Below, piece by piece: positions 1-9,667 of a stretch of DNA of 64,000 bases (positions are counted from its first letter, which is position 1; the number at the start of each line of letters is the position of its first letter). Below the pieces are notes generated by a model. That model was not told the DNA's origin, did no database searches, and saw only the letters and a program-made list of their open reading frames with translations. The stretch is from Cymbomonas tetramitiformis (Eukaryota > Chlorophyta > Pyramimonadophyceae > Pyramimonadales > Pyramimonadaceae): assembly GCA_001247695.2 (NCBI GenBank), contig LGRX02027154.1:1-64000 (forward strand). The letters are read 5' to 3'. Position numbers and translations under genes: made by a program.

Positions 1-2
1 TG

Positions 3-200
3 ATTATCAGATTTCATGTCCTCCGAGACTTTGTCAGATTGAACTGGATTCGGTGTGCCAGAGTGCCATCACCTCGGAACCTGGCAGACCCTTACACCAA
101 GCCAGTTCCTCCAGTCAAGGACATGCAGCCATACTTCATTCAGATGTTCCAGCAATATATGGCCATGGGTAAGGCTCAGGCTGCAGTTATTCAGAAATGA
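3..200 (+). CDS. 3' end of a Ty1/copia-type polyprotein (RNase H C-terminus)
   Basis: The frame is open from the left edge and stops at TGA 198-200, giving 65 residues. It reads like the end of a copia RNase H domain: HVLRDFV, then about 20 residues on, NLADPYTKPVPP. That matches the H-xLR-D...AD-x-TKP pattern that closes copia polyproteins (family knowledge). The rest of pol lies outside the window. An LTR-like sequence begins about 700 bp downstream and fits the element's 3' end. There is no sign of decay in this short stretch. Confidence 0.7.
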   Translation: MIRFHVLRDFVRLNWIRCARVPSPRNLADPYTKPVPPVKDMQPYFIQMFQQYMAMGKAQAAVIQK

Positions 201-897
201 TTTACTGGTATTCAGAAAGCAGCAGCATGATCTGACTGTGAGTACCTTGATTTCCTGTTTTCCTGTTTTGGGTTGTTTGTGTAGCTGACTGTGCTTTGCA
301 GGTACTGGCCTATATTCAAAAATTACTTATGGCTGGTTACTTTATGTTAGCTACTGTTTTCCTTAGAAATGAATCACTGTATTAGATAGAAAATGATGTG
401 CACTCATTGATAGATTGTGTATATGGACATTGTATTCCGAGCTCACTCTATGGTATTTGCTACACTGCATTAGTCATGGTATACTTACAGTGTCTGTTCC
501 GACCGTGAGCGCCACCGCTGCTGTCGGTCATGATCTCTCTCTTCATTCTCCCTCTGCAGTAAGTCTTTCCGGTGACGGGCGGATCTGGACCTGCTTCGGC
601 ACTCCTTATCCTAACCCTGACGAAGCACCCCGGATAGCTTGCAGCCACGGTGTGTGGACCTCCAGAGACATGCCATATCACTATCCCCCGACAGCAGGGT
701 GGCACCAGGGACAGATTACTGCCCGTGTCAGGACGTTGGGTCTACGGACCAGCTTTTCGGGGTTTTCAGCCATGACACGGTGTGACTGCAGTTCCACCAT
801 TTCCATCATCTTTCTGGATTTTGGTTCTGGCACTGGATTAGTGGCATGTATCTTGGTTTGATTGGTTATTGGTCTGACCACCTCACTCGAGGTGGTG
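201..897 (+). other. 3' non-coding region of the copia element
   Basis: This lies between the pol stop and the putative 3' LTR. A 148-residue open frame (415-861) has no recognisable motif and I do not call it. The last bases, GAGGTGGTG (889-897), match the polypurine-like tract seen before the 3' LTRs of the other elements in this window. Confidence 0.45.
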
Positions 898-1209
898 TGC
901 TGGAGTTGACATTCAGTCCGAGCTCAGTCATCAGAACATGACCGCTGTCATCACCGACTCGACCTGACCGCTGTCATCACCGATACGGCTCGACATCTCT
1001 GACTACCTCACTGACCTGATTGTCATCTCCTCTGATCGAGTTCGGTTGTCACATGAGACAGAGCACACACTAGCTCATTTCGCATCACACTCAGCATACT
1101 AGAACTATATATTATATCTTCTGTATGTTGAGAGAGTTTCTGAGTGCGAAACCCTGAGCGTTGCAGTGCTTCCTGTTTGACCTGTCTTGACTGACTGGGT
1201 CTTCTCGCA
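898..1209 (+). mobile_element. Putative 3' LTR of the copia element
   Basis: It starts TGCTGGAG right after GAGGTGGTG and ends CTTCTCGCA. Start and end resemble the LTRs at 16878 (TGCTGGAT to CTCACA) and 24580 (ending CTCATCA). An AT-rich TATA-like stretch lies near 1104-1115. The 5' LTR is outside the window, so neither the end nor a target duplication can be checked. Confidence 0.45.
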
Positions 1210-1674
1210 ATTTTCGACACGACAAGAATGGAAAGCAGCTTACTCTCGTCCCCAGAGTTTAGACGAGCCGCGCTTCGCGCGGCTACCCGCGATTCGATTC
1301 GAGGGTTGCGTTACTTGATGATTGTGGAGCTCGTCTCTCCGGACGCCCATAAGCTCAATCTGCGTTACAAACCCTAAGTAATATTCGCGCTATTTCGGTC
1401 CGGAGACTCGGGTTCCAGAGTAGAAAGCAGCTCGTAAAAACCTCCGGTCTAGTACAGAAAAATAAAAAATCCTTAAAAAAGTGAAAAAAAATCGCGCCCG
1501 GAGGCTCGTGGTCTCAGCCAGAGTAGTGCTACACCGAAACTTGGGAAAGCAAATGTGTTGATCGCAGCGATTTCATTGGCTCCTGTCTCGACTATCATCC
1601 GGCGATGTCATGCGAGGTCATGCGAGGTCATTATTTGTGAAATGCCAAAAAGCAAATAATCGTCCAACATTTGG
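1210..1674. other. Intergenic DNA with one short hairpin
   Basis: No coding signal is seen. A perfect 8-bp stem with a 3-nt loop (AGCCGCGC, TTC, GCGCGGCT) lies at 1266-1284. A short direct repeat (gtcatgcgag, twice) lies near 1608-1628. Confidence 0.4.
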
Positions 1675-1910
1675 CAGGGCCCTTCATAGGTACTAAAATA
1701 CTCGGGTACTTTTGCCAGGTACAGGTACAAGGTCCTACAGGTACAAGGTCCTACAGGTACAAGGTACTACCTTGTACATGTACCTGTACCTGATTGGATG
1801 TACCTGTACCTTACCTGTGCCCGCCGATTTTCAGAAATGAAAGTACCTGGTACCTTACCTGAGGGCCAGGATTTTGCCAGGTGCTACCTTCGTGAAAATC
1901 AGGTACAATT
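1675..1910. repeat. hAT-like element end with GTAC-rich subterminal repeats
   Basis: The start CAGGGCCCTTCATAGG resembles hAT-type terminal repeats (family knowledge). It is followed by many GGTAC/GTACC motifs in both orientations, including a 16-bp unit (AGGTACAAGGTCCTAC) two to three times near 1724-1768. Clustered subterminal motifs are usual for hAT transposase binding. No matching right terminal repeat was found, so the element may be truncated or its other end changed. Confidence 0.35.
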
Positions 1911-2041
1911 AAGGTACTTATGTAATTATGGCATTACAGCATTAGTCGATTACATGGTTACTGGCTAAAGGCAAAAAGCCAAAAACCGGCCTGCGTGGCA
2001 ACTGTCAAAGGGTCAATCATACAATTATTCAATTAACAATC

Positions 2042-2643
2042 ATGGTTGATCCACAACCTACAGTCGAGAAGGATACGTCCGAGACAGAGGGTTCAGAGGC
2101 TCAGGTCACTGGAAGTTCAGTTCAGTCTTCACTTTCAGGAAACAACACTATCGCCGGTGGAGCGACCTCTGGGGCTGTTGAAGCGAGTGCCGACGGTGAC
2201 GGCGCGGGGAAGTCGGCTGATGCGTCCGCTTTAGTATTTCCAGCCGTTGGAAGCGTTTTTCGTTGTCGCGACCGCAATTCGGAAGAGTGTGAGGTCACCG
2301 TTTGCGAGAGCCTTGGCAAGAATGGTAAGGCCTTACATTCTGGGTACTGGAAACATGTCATATCTTTTGCGCCAGCTCTTCCCATCTCCGGCAAGAACGC
2401 AATGTGCGTTTGTACCGAGAACACGCTGCCAACACAACTTGTGGCACGCTGCTTAAGCACGAGCCGTGTTTCTCCAGCACTGGTAACCTCATCAAGCACT
2501 TCAAGGCTTCTCATCCCGCCACCACCTTGCGCGTTCAGATGGACAGTGTTAAGAGTGATGCAGGCAAGGAGATGAAGGCTAAGGCCGCCCAGGATGCTGT
2601 TCAGAATACTAGAATGTATAGCACCGAAGGGATGAAACCCTAA
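2042..2643 (+). CDS. Small two-exon BED-zinc-finger-like protein, possible hAT transposase fragment
   Basis: Start ATG 2042 sits in AACAATCATGG. Exon 1 (2042-2324) ends at a GTAAGG donor and exon 2 (2396-2643) follows GGCAAG; the 71-nt intron keeps phase (1 base plus 2 bases) and gives 176 residues. The N-terminus is Ser/Thr/Gly-rich. The C-terminal half holds CFSSTGNLIKHFKASHP, which resembles the S-T-x-N-L-x-x-H-x4-H end of BED fingers. The upstream cysteine spacing is not canonical. No transposase core follows the stop. Read without splicing, the exon 1 frame gives 177 residues without this finger, so the spliced model is preferred. Confidence 0.35.
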
Positions 2644-3775
2644 CGATAAGGGTGAGCCCCCTTCAAGGAAGGGGCCAAATCCAAGATAAATTCAAAATCT
2701 GCTCCGATGCCCACGAAACTCGGTAACACGGCCGGTAATGGCGAAGCAAAAACACCCTCCAAAGGAAAATGTCCGAGTCCAAGTAGAACGCAAGTAATAA
2801 GCGGTCAAAAACGGCCAAGTCGCCCGCAAGATTCCAAGATCCGCTCAAAGTTCACAAACAAGCGGCAAGCGTGGCAAATTAAGGTAAAATGATACGGGTA
2901 AAGACGTATAGAGCAGTGAGGAAAAATGCGGAGCGGCGGGGGTGGGCGGAAAGTAGGAGAGTAGGGTCGAGGTCTCCGCGCTTGTCGATGTCCGAGGTCA
3001 TGGCCTTTTTAACGTGTCGCGAACCACTCAGTACCAAACTCTGCGCAATGCTGCATACCATCGGGGCCCCAGCGCTCTCTGACCCATCTTCTCCGTACTC
3101 TCCTCCGCCACTCGTCGCGCTTACCTCTCCATCCACGCAGTCAGTTGTGCCGCGAAAACGCGGCACCCCGCAACATTCTACCTACTCCGCCACGCTCGCC
3201 CCTCTACAGCTTTAGCCAGCCATTTAGTGGCTTTGAATCAAAACCACTTTAGGCAAGTGGTGGGCCTATAGCCTACTAGAATGTCCTAGTGACACAGTGA
3301 AAACGCTGAACGCCGTAGGGTTTGAGCGAGGCAATCGGGTATATCAAAAGATAGAAATGAATACACGACTCTCAGGCTATCTAAGCTCTGAGGCCGTCAC
3401 TAGGCAATCATATCGTGTGTCACAGTCTAAGCTACCGAAGTCGAACTACTGAGTACAGGTAGGAAGTCACTGTACTGTCACTGTCACTGTCATACGTCAT
3501 ACGTGATACTGAACTACTGAATCTCAGCACAGAATTCCAGCCAACGGTGAATAATATATATAAGCCTGTTAGGAATAATATCTCACAACCTGGTGTGAAT
3601 ATCTGCATAATATATATCGGTCTGCTGTGTAGAATGTACACACATTATCTTGTATTATCACGGCGGGTATCGATCGATGCGCGGGATCCGAATGAAAGCT
3701 AAAAAAGAACGTGAGAAACCACCAGCTAGTGGTAACCCATAACCTGACAGGAAGTGTCCCTACATTCTGGGAAAA
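2644..3775. other. Unassigned DNA, possibly LTR-derived fragments
   Basis: No convincing gene. GTGACACAG (near 3289) and GTGTGTCACAG (near 3416) recall the palindrome of the LTRs at 16878 and 20910, and AATATCTCACAAC near 3570 recalls their ends. This may be an old solo LTR, but no boundaries can be drawn. Confidence 0.3.
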
Positions 3776-4425
3776 CCAGAAGACGCGTCTTCTGAACGTC
3801 TTCTGAACGTCTTTTGAACGTCTTCTGAGACGTCTTCTGGGTCCAGAAGACACCCAGAAGACGTCCAGAAGACGTCTTCTGCGCGCATTCTAATGTCTAC
3901 CATCTTCTGGTTTCCAGAAGACGTGCAGAAGATCTTCCGGGAAGACGTCCAGAAGTTATCTTATGGACGTCTTCTGTATGACTTCTGTACATCTTCTGAA
4001 TTCCGGAAGATGTCTTCTTGATATCTTTTAGGTGTCTTCTGTACATCTTCCCGGAAGATCTTCTGGACGTCTTCCAGAACTCAGAAGATGGTAGACATTA
4101 GAAGTCGCGTAGAAGACGTCTTCTAGATGTCTTCTGGATATCTTCTGGAACCCAGAAGACGTATAGAAGACATCTTCCGGAATCCAGAAGATGTACAGAA
4201 GTCATGCAGAAAACGTTCAGAAGATATCTTCGGGACGTCTTCTGGACGTCTTATTATATATATACATATCATTATACAGACATTAGAAGACGTCCAGAAG
4301 ATGTCTTCTGGACGTCTTCTGCACATCTTCTGGGACCCAGAAGACGTCCAGAAGACGTCTCCCGGAATCCAGAAGATGTACAGAAGACGTCCAGAAGACA
4401 TCTTCCGGACGTCTTCTGTAACTCT
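3776..4425. repeat. Dense AGAAGACGTC array, both orientations, with foldback segments
   Basis: Dozens of degenerate copies of a roughly 11-bp unit, CAGAAGACGTC or its reverse GACGTCTTCTG, fill about 650 bp. A long inverted repeat is present: TTCTAATGTCTACCATC near 3888 is answered by GATGGTAGACATTAGAA near 4088. The same unit recurs in both introns of the minus-strand gene to the right. Open frames inside this block are repeat artefacts. Confidence 0.75.
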
Positions 4426-4545
4426 ACCAAAAGTCAATATACGTATGCGTTCAGGTTACACGCATGCAGTTCGTTGGCAGGATGATACACATGGAACAAA
4501 GAAGAAGGTTTTTTTACAAAGCTATTTATTTACATATTTACAGTT

Positions 4546-6446
4546 TCAATCATCAGAACCGTCTTCACTGTTACTAGCACTAGAAAGGATTTCCTTCGTC
4601 GGAGACCCCGCTTGGGAGCTGGTGGTTTCGTAGGCCCGATGCAAGTTCTCCTTGAAGATGGGGCGGAGGTGGCTGATGGGAACCACCAGGCCCCACTTTG
4701 ACTTGTCCCCGAAGGGGTACGTCTTCTCCTCCATCGCAGTGAGAAGTTGGGACCCGAGGCCACCCGGCCCGGCGATCTTGTCGTTCGCCTTGAGGCCCTT
4801 GCCGTACATCTTCTCCAACCCGACAAAGGCCATTTCCATGCCATTTTGCCAGGCGGACAAGAGCAACGGGGCGTTGTCAAAGCCAACGTCGTCCTTGTCT
4901 ACGGCCAAAGAGAGCACCTGGGTGCAGTCACACAAAAGTTTACGATCAGCTGCAAATGTCACTTACGTAATTAAAGAAACTAAATACATATCCAGAAGAC
5001 GTGCGGAAGATACCCAGAAGACATATGTGATATCTTCTGGATATCGTGTATTCTAAGGGTTGTGCTTGCAGAACCATACCTTGATGCCAACATAGTCGCC
5101 TTTCAACCGAAGGCCGGTGACCGACTTCTTTTTCGTTGTATACGACTTCAAGCCATGGGCGGCCACATCCTTTGAATTGGGTGGGTGCGTTATCACCCCC
5201 GTGAGAAGGGGCATGTCCGCGGTCCATATCGCGGACTTCCCCTTCTCGTGGTAGAACCCCGTGGGGAGTATCTCCGGATCGTTCACCAGAGACTCCACCA
5301 CGCAGTACAATACCACGTGGCTACCCACCTCAAACCCCTCTTCAGCATCCTCCGCCACCGCCTTCTTCTTCCCCTTCGGGTCCTCCGCCACCGCCTTCCC
5401 CTTCGGGTCCACCGATGCCGCCTTCCCCTTCGCCTTGTTGTCCTCCGCCACCGCCTCCGCCACCTTCCTAACCTTAGAGCTGCCCGCCTTTTTTTCCAGC
5501 TCCTCGATCTGCGTCTTTGACTCCAACTCGAGCTGCAAGCATGCCGCCACTGAAACAGGCATATGTTAGTATGTTATACAAGAAGACACTCAGAAGACAC
5601 TCAGAAGACACTCAGAAGACAGTCAGTCATACTTGCCTATTAGCTAAGCCCTATTAACTAAGGAAGACGTGCAGAATACTCTCAAAACGTCTCTGAGGTG
5701 TCCTGGTGACGTCTTCTTGGTGAGACAACAAAACAGGTGAAACAGAAATTAATTAAGCAAATTAACGTACCCATCTCATCCTTCGCCTCACCGTCCAAGG
5801 CGTCCAAGGCCTTGGCGGGCAGCTCGTGCAGCACCAACCCGTCGATGCTGAGCAACGCTGCCTTTTTTTCCTCGTGCGTTGGGTACTTGGTTCGGGCGTC
5901 GGTCTCAATGACCAACGCCTGAATGGCGTCCGTGTGCTTGCGGTAGTATGGGTGGGCGGTCCGGGAGGCTTGCCAAACCCACTTTCCCTTTTCGGTGCCC
6001 CTCCCCGACACACAGGTATACACCCCATACCTCCAAAATATTCTAAAATCGCAAATCATGTTCCTGAGGCGCCTGCTCACATCACGAACATCGTAGTCGT
6101 CGCTGCAGGCCAGGACTTCCTCCCTGAAGGCCGTAGCCGCAAACGCTTGGTCCGTTACGTTAAGCAGCGGGTCCAGCCGCCCGTCGCAAATCCGCTCCAC
6201 CATGATGCGGGTGAAGTCCGCTTGGAAGTGGAGCCCGCCCGTCTTGGACAACTTCTTCTTGGACTCCCCGCGTTGGTTTCCCCCACCGCCTCCGCTCCCC
6301 TCCTCCCCATCCCTTGCTACGAGCCACTTGATGAAGTTTTCGTCGCTGGCGTTGCCTCCCACCGCCGCGACGAACGACTCAAACTTCTCCCGGAGGTCAC
6401 CCTCCTTCACCCCGCTGGCATTCTTTCGTTTCAAGGAATTAGACAT
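4546..6446 (-). CDS. Three-exon gene of unknown function embedded in the AGAAGACGTC repeat family
   Basis: Reading leftwards, exon 1 is 6446-5771, exon 2 is 5549-5080 and exon 3 is 4917-4546. Introns are 221 and 162 nt with GTACGT and GTATGG donors and TTTCAG and CCCAG acceptors. Phases fit at both junctions and give 505 residues. The start ATG 6446 is in ACAAAATGTC; an in-frame upstream extension to 6620 looks like leader. The N-terminal 220 residues are mixed, with a Gly-run linker (EEGSGGGGGNQRG). The middle has a Lys/Glu repeat (AVAEDPKGK, twice) and then a possible beta-rich segment starting GFEVGSHVVLYCVV. The C-terminus is Ser/Asp-rich (SASNSEDGSDD). I do not recognise the family. Introns and 3' flank carry CAGAAGACGTC copies, so the gene may belong to a repetitive element. 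Confidence 0.6.
4980..5050. repeat. AGAAGACGT copies in intron 2 of the minus-strand gene
   Basis: Three to four degenerate copies (CCAGAAGACGTG, CCCAGAAGACAT and the reverse ATATCTTCTGG) lie inside the 162-nt intron. Same unit as 3776-4425. Confidence 0.6.
5575..5720. repeat. AGAAGACACTC copies in intron 1 of the minus-strand gene
   Basis: AGAAGACACTC occurs three times in tandem (5581-5613). AGAAGACAGTC, GAAGACGTGC and GACGTCTTC variants follow. All lie within the 221-nt intron. Confidence 0.6.
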
Positions 6447-7417
6447 TTTGTTTTCTGAGTTCTTTAAAAAGTCAAACTGTGCTGGAAGTATCGTAAACGG
6501 GTACTTTTTAGCGCCGCAAAGATGCCTGGAAGACGGGCAGAAGGTCTTTCGCGTGTCTCTGACGCATCCCGTTCCGTACCCCGGTGATCGTACCGGTATC
6601 GAAACGACACCAACGTTCAAACAGTGCCGTCGATCAGCGAGCCCCTTTACCTATCGCGTCGGATCGGTCGAGTGAACTCTAGATGGTTTTTTACGGGAAA
6701 ATCGAGGACTCTCAACGGTTTCGTACCGAGTTCGTACAGTTCGTACAGTCCGAGTGGTGGGGATGACCTGTTGCCCGGTCTTCGGGCCGTGAGGCGGCGG
6801 TTCAAACTCGCCGTGGGGCTGATGCGACATGAGCCGAACGACGTGTAGTGATCGGGCGCCAATAGGAGCTAATGACGCTGGCGTCTTTAATTAATTAAGG
6901 CCCTTCAGACGCCATACCCTTTTCCGATTTGCAGTCTGGAGTTTCTATGGGGCCCAGATTTTTCCTGCCTTTGATCCACAGGTGGGAAATCGTTTTTCGC
7001 GATCACGGTGACACTGACCCCGTCGAATTTCGTGCTTGTAAGTTTTTTGGCACCCCTTCCTCATCTTTCGTCCCGTCCGATTAAGACGGGGGGGTTTATC
7101 TGGACCGCAGATTGCACTGTCCGCTGCGCGCGTGATCGACTCTTCGACCGTTGCTAGGAGTGATGGTGCTCTAAAACAAGAGCAGTTTCTTCTACCAAAT
7201 TAGGCGGCCGTTTTAACTTAGTAACTTGGTACGTTTGACCCTCTCCCGAACAAACCACTTGTTTTTTTGCAATTCTACCTTCACAGTACGGTTTTGCCCA
7301 ATATTCAGGGGAGAAGTCCTGTCGCGATTGACCGGCCCCTGGCCGAGAGAGTCTCCCAAAAAGAGGGTTTGGCCGAAGATTGGCCGAAAGAATTTTGACC
7401 CTTAAGTATGCAAAAAG
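6447..7417. other. Leader of the minus-strand gene and upstream region of the gypsy-like element
   Basis: No firm gene. Any 5' LTR of the gypsy-like element would lie here, but with no intact 3' LTR to compare, no boundary can be set. Confidence 0.3.
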
Positions 7418-9667
7418 ATGTCAAAACAAGAAAAAACAAATGTTTTCTCGAAAACTGGCCGAAAGGCCTCCGGAGAGGACTTCTCCCCTGCCAATATTGC
7501 GCACACTCCCGCGCCGATGTCGACCACGTACGGGGACCCGTGGACGTTACCCGCCTATTTTCCACCGCCTCCACCTCCAATATATGGAGTTGACCCTGCG
7601 TCAGAGGCACGTGCTAGAGAATGGTGGGCAGCACGAGAGCGCATGGCGGCTGCAGAGCGGGCGGTGGCGACAGATATGAGAGTGGTCCCCCAACGATTGT
7701 ATCCGACACCGCTGATGGAACCGACTCCCCACACCGATACTTCTCCTGACGAGGGTGTGGTAAACCACCAGCCGCATCATCGTCGTCGTGCTTCGGGTCC
7801 GGAGACTCTTGGGAGAACCTTGCCCATACACACGGAGCCCCAAGACGTGGTGACCGAGGACCTCTCCCAAGCTCACGCGTCTCAACCTGGGAGCACGACA
7901 TCCGGCTCCGGCTATGAGTCTGCGGCGGGCACTCAGCATAGCCGCAGACGACGAGAACGGCGTCTCAAGTTGGAGAAGCATCGGAGGAAGGAGATGACGG
8001 ACCAGGAGGTGTTGCAGCGGGTGGTGCGCGCTGAGACGGCTCGGTTCCTTGCGGAATCCGAGGCGGGAAACTTGCGCGATCGGATGGCTCAGCTGGAGGC
8101 TGCTACAGCGGAGAGCGAGGTGGCCGAGGAACGGCGTCTGGCAAGAAGACGCCGGGCAAGCTTGGACACCCCTGTGGTGTGCGGGGCTGGTGGGGGCCAG
8201 CCGCAGCATGCAGCGGGAGCGGCTGAGCATGCAACCAGCTCGGCAGAGCATGCAACACAGCATGCAACACGGCCGGCTGAGCATGCAACACGCCCGGCTT
8301 CGCATGCAACCAGCTCAACTTCGCATGCAACACAGCATGCAACCCGCCCGGCTGAGCATGCAACACGCCTCGCCCAGCATGCAACTCGACCGGCTGAGCA
8401 TGCAACGGGCCTGTCTCCGCATGCAACACGCCTAGCTCCGCATGCAACCAGTGGGTTCCAGCATGCAACCGGCGCCTCCCAGCATGCAACCAGCGGGGGA
8501 CAGCTTGCCTTGGGCTGGAAGGATGGGAAGTCGCACGCCGCCGATGAAGAATCACAAAGCCGGAGTAGCGACTATAAGGACACGGAGGACGACCCTGGTG
8601 ACGACCCTGGAGATGACCCTGATGGTGACCCGACTGGGGGGGCGGGACCGTCGACGTCAACTACACGACTGTTAGTGGTCACTCCCCAAGGGGATTCCTT
8701 GTGGGTGCCCCCGGGTGAATTGGTCACTACAGCGACGTTACCCGAGATCACCTCCTCGCGCCATGGTCTGTCGGCAGCCCTGAAGATCTGTGACAATCTT
8801 GGCCTGAGTCCTACTCGATACATTCTGAGCGGGGCCGGCGGTACCTCTTTCCCCGAGATACGTCCGCTGCACACCACCGAGACCTCCACCTACGCCCTCT
8901 TGGTGGACCGCTCGGTGGCAGAGGAGTCTATTCGAGGCACGAGGCGTCCCAGAATTCCGTCACAATGGTACCAATGCCCGAGACGACCGGTGGTGGACGC
9001 CTTCACGGAGTCGGAGGCGGAGACCTACGAGCTGGATGGGCTACAAGCCTGGGTGGAGGTATGTGCTGCTCCATGGTACTTGGCTGCATCGTTTGGGCCG
9101 CCTCCTACGATGTCCCAACCCCCGTTGCAGACTGACCCCTCCACCTTCCCAGCTCCTTCACATCGACTCTCAGCCGATGCCGCGACCTTCACCCCGACGG
9201 TGGCTCATACGGCAGTGGCGGGACCACCGGCCGGGGTTGCACGAGCTCCGGAAGACCCGACGGCCATGTTCACCCCCGACGACCGCTCTTACCAGACCGC
9301 GATCAAGAACGAGAGCTCGCTCTTGAGGGGCATCTACAAGTTGGTGGAGGACCTCCCGGAGTTCCCCGGCGATCACTACACGAAGGGCCGGGCCATGGAT
9401 GACCTTGAGGAGTTCTCTGTGGCGGTGAATGCGCTTCTGGAGCACATGACGGTGATTGCGGCGCTCACTACTCCCAGCTTTCGGCGTGAGGCGCAAGGAC
9501 GCAACCAGCTCAGCGTCTCCACCTTGCTATGGATGGTCAAGACTGCCAAGTTGGCCAAGGCCCAGAAGCTGTACGTCGAGGAGATGGCGCCAGGAGGCAG
9601 CGAAGGAGAGGCGTGGAAGGCGAGGTACGCAACGGTGCCACGGTTCATGGGCGACCTTGCCTTGTAG
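7418..9667 (+). CDS. Gag-like ORF of the gypsy-type element, ending at an in-frame TAG
   Basis: 749 residues. A Pro-rich N-terminus is followed by a basic, probably coiled-coil region around residues 185-245 (RRRRERRLKLEKHRRKEM, then LRDRMAQLEAATAES). An AEHATRP-type heptad array lies at about 262-365 and an Asp-rich patch (DDPGDDPGDDPDGDP) near 390. The last 180 residues look alpha-helical (LLRGIYKLVEDLPEF, EEFSVAVNALLEHM) and may be the capsid. No CCHC knuckle is visible. Translation stops at TAG 9665-9667 and the same frame is then open for another 1,793 codons, so this is a readthrough junction or a nonsense mutation. The start is the first ATG; ATG 7517 (MSTTYGDPW) is an alternative. Confidence 0.65.
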   Translation: MSKQEKTNVFSKTGRKASGEDFSPANIAHTPAPMSTTYGDPWTLPAYFPPPPPPIYGVDPASEARAREWWAARERMAAAERAVATDMRVVPQRLYPTPLMEPTPHTDTSPDEGVVNHQPHHRRRASGPETLGRTLPIHTEPQDVVTEDLSQAHASQPGSTTSGSGYESAAGTQHSRRRRERRLKLEKHRRKEMTDQEVLQRVVRAETARFLAESEAGNLRDRMAQLEAATAESEVAEERRLARRRRASLDTPVVCGAGGGQPQHAAGAAEHATSSAEHATQHATRPAEHATRPASHATSSTSHATQHATRPAEHATRLAQHATRPAEHATGLSPHATRLAPHATSGFQHATGASQHATSGGQLALGWKDGKSHAADEESQSRSSDYKDTEDDPGDDPGDDPDGDPTGGAGPSTSTTRLLVVTPQGDSLWVPPGELVTTATLPEITSSRHGLSAALKICDNLGLSPTRYILSGAGGTSFPEIRPLHTTETSTYALLVDRSVAEESIRGTRRPRIPSQWYQCPRRPVVDAFTESEAETYELDGLQAWVEVCAAPWYLAASFGPPPTMSQPPLQTDPSTFPAPSHRLSADAATFTPTVAHTAVAGPPAGVARAPEDPTAMFTPDDRSYQTAIKNESSLLRGIYKLVEDLPEFPGDHYTKGRAMDDLEEFSVAVNALLEHMTVIAALTTPSFRREAQGRNQLSVSTLLWMVKTAKLAKAQKLYVEEMAPGGSEGEAWKARYATVPRFMGDLAL
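8203..8505 (+). repeat. First 21-bp HAT-heptad array (in Gag)
   Basis: About 14 units of a 21-bp repeat with core GAGCATGCAAC, coding for heptads such as AEHATRP and AEHATRL. Each unit carries the palindrome GCATGC. It stays in frame with Gag. Confidence 0.85.

Noticed and set aside
415..861. 148-residue ORF downstream of the copia pol considered as an env-like gene
   Set aside because: No signal peptide, membrane anchor or motif; short and in an element's 3' non-coding region.
4123..4637. ORFs with RRPEDVFWTSS-like repeats
   Set aside because: Translations of the AGAAGACGTC array.
8203..8660. Long minus-strand ORFs across the HAT arrays (also at 10550-11730 and 14480-15160)
   Set aside because: The 21-bp unit has no stop in any frame, so all six frames stay open. 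The peptides (LHAQAGW, CMLSRAG) are repeat translations.
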